A DNA stretch of 5,633 nucleotides from JBEKCP01 sp050014815 (GTDB lineage: Bacteria > Planctomycetota > Planctomycetia > Pirellulales > Thermoguttaceae): assembly GCA_050014815.1 (NCBI GenBank), contig JBEKCP010000415.1, positions 1 to 5,633 of the forward strand, given 5' to 3'. The notes beneath the pieces are model-generated. The model ran no database searches and was not told where the DNA came from. It saw nothing but the letters and a program-made list of their open reading frames with translations. This document shows positions 5,581-5,633 of the stretch, piece by piece. The stretch's first letter is position 1; the number at the start of each line of letters is the position of its first letter. A program made the position numbers and the translations under genes.

Positions 5581-5597
5581 CGGCCTGCGTACGTTCG

Positions 5598-5633
5598 TTA
5601 TCGGCGGCCGGCGGTTTCAATCCGCCGCCAGCG
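5598..5633 (-). CDS. Possible 3' end of an upstream gene (partial)
   Basis: One minus-strand frame entering at the window edge reads RWRRIETAGRR and then TAA at 5598-5600. By operon order this could be the end of nuoI or another early nuo gene, but eleven residues are too few to recognise. The stretch also contains a small hairpin (CGGCGG at 5609-5614 and CCGCCG at 5622-5627 around a 7-nt loop), so it may instead be part of the spacer. Another frame stops at 5617-5619, so the end of the upstream gene is not settled here. Confidence 0.25.
   Translation of the reverse strand, partial: RWRRIETAGRR

Overview
The window holds part of a respiratory complex I (NDH-1, NADH:quinone oxidoreductase) operon. 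All of it is transcribed from the minus strand, so it reads right to left as nuoJ - nuoK - nuoL - nuoM. This is the standard order of the membrane-arm genes. nuoN would be expected beyond the left edge and nuoI or an earlier nuo gene beyond the right edge. The four proteins carry the charged residues expected of the proton-translocating arm, and no unrelated coding gene is supported. The long plus-strand open frames are antisense shadows of GC-rich genes.

The organism looks like a GC-rich bacterium of the Planctomycetota. The evidence is indirect: NuoL is unusually long, and the operon spacers are filled with short 7-bp repeats (CAAATTG, AAAATTG, TCAGTTG/TCCGTTG and CCAAAAT types) of a kind I associate with planctomycete genomes. 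No rRNA or other marker gene is present to confirm this.

Layout from the left edge: 1-81 continues the nuoM frame past an in-frame TAG; 82-1662 nuoM; 1663-1826 a spacer with two heptad arrays around a perfect 40-bp palindrome; 1827-4340 nuoL (837 aa, with about 110 extra residues between two core helices); 4341-4485 a spacer with two opposed heptad arrays around a GC-rich core; 4486-4830 nuoK; 4831-4847 a 17-bp gap, with a heptad array that overlaps and supplies the nuoJ stop codon; 4848-5444 nuoJ with a clear Shine-Dalgarno; 5445-5597 a spacer with opposed heptad arrays; 5598-5633 a possible 3' end of another gene.

Two things stand out. First, nuoM has a TAG exactly where a family-typical tyrosine codon is expected, and the frame continues with good NuoM-like sequence to the window edge. 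Second, every spacer in this housekeeping operon is built from 7-bp-periodic DNA of several sequence families. The arrays sit right against start and stop codons, and three of the four spacers have an array-core-array layout. No promoter or terminator was recognised; co-transcription as one operon is inferred from order and strand.
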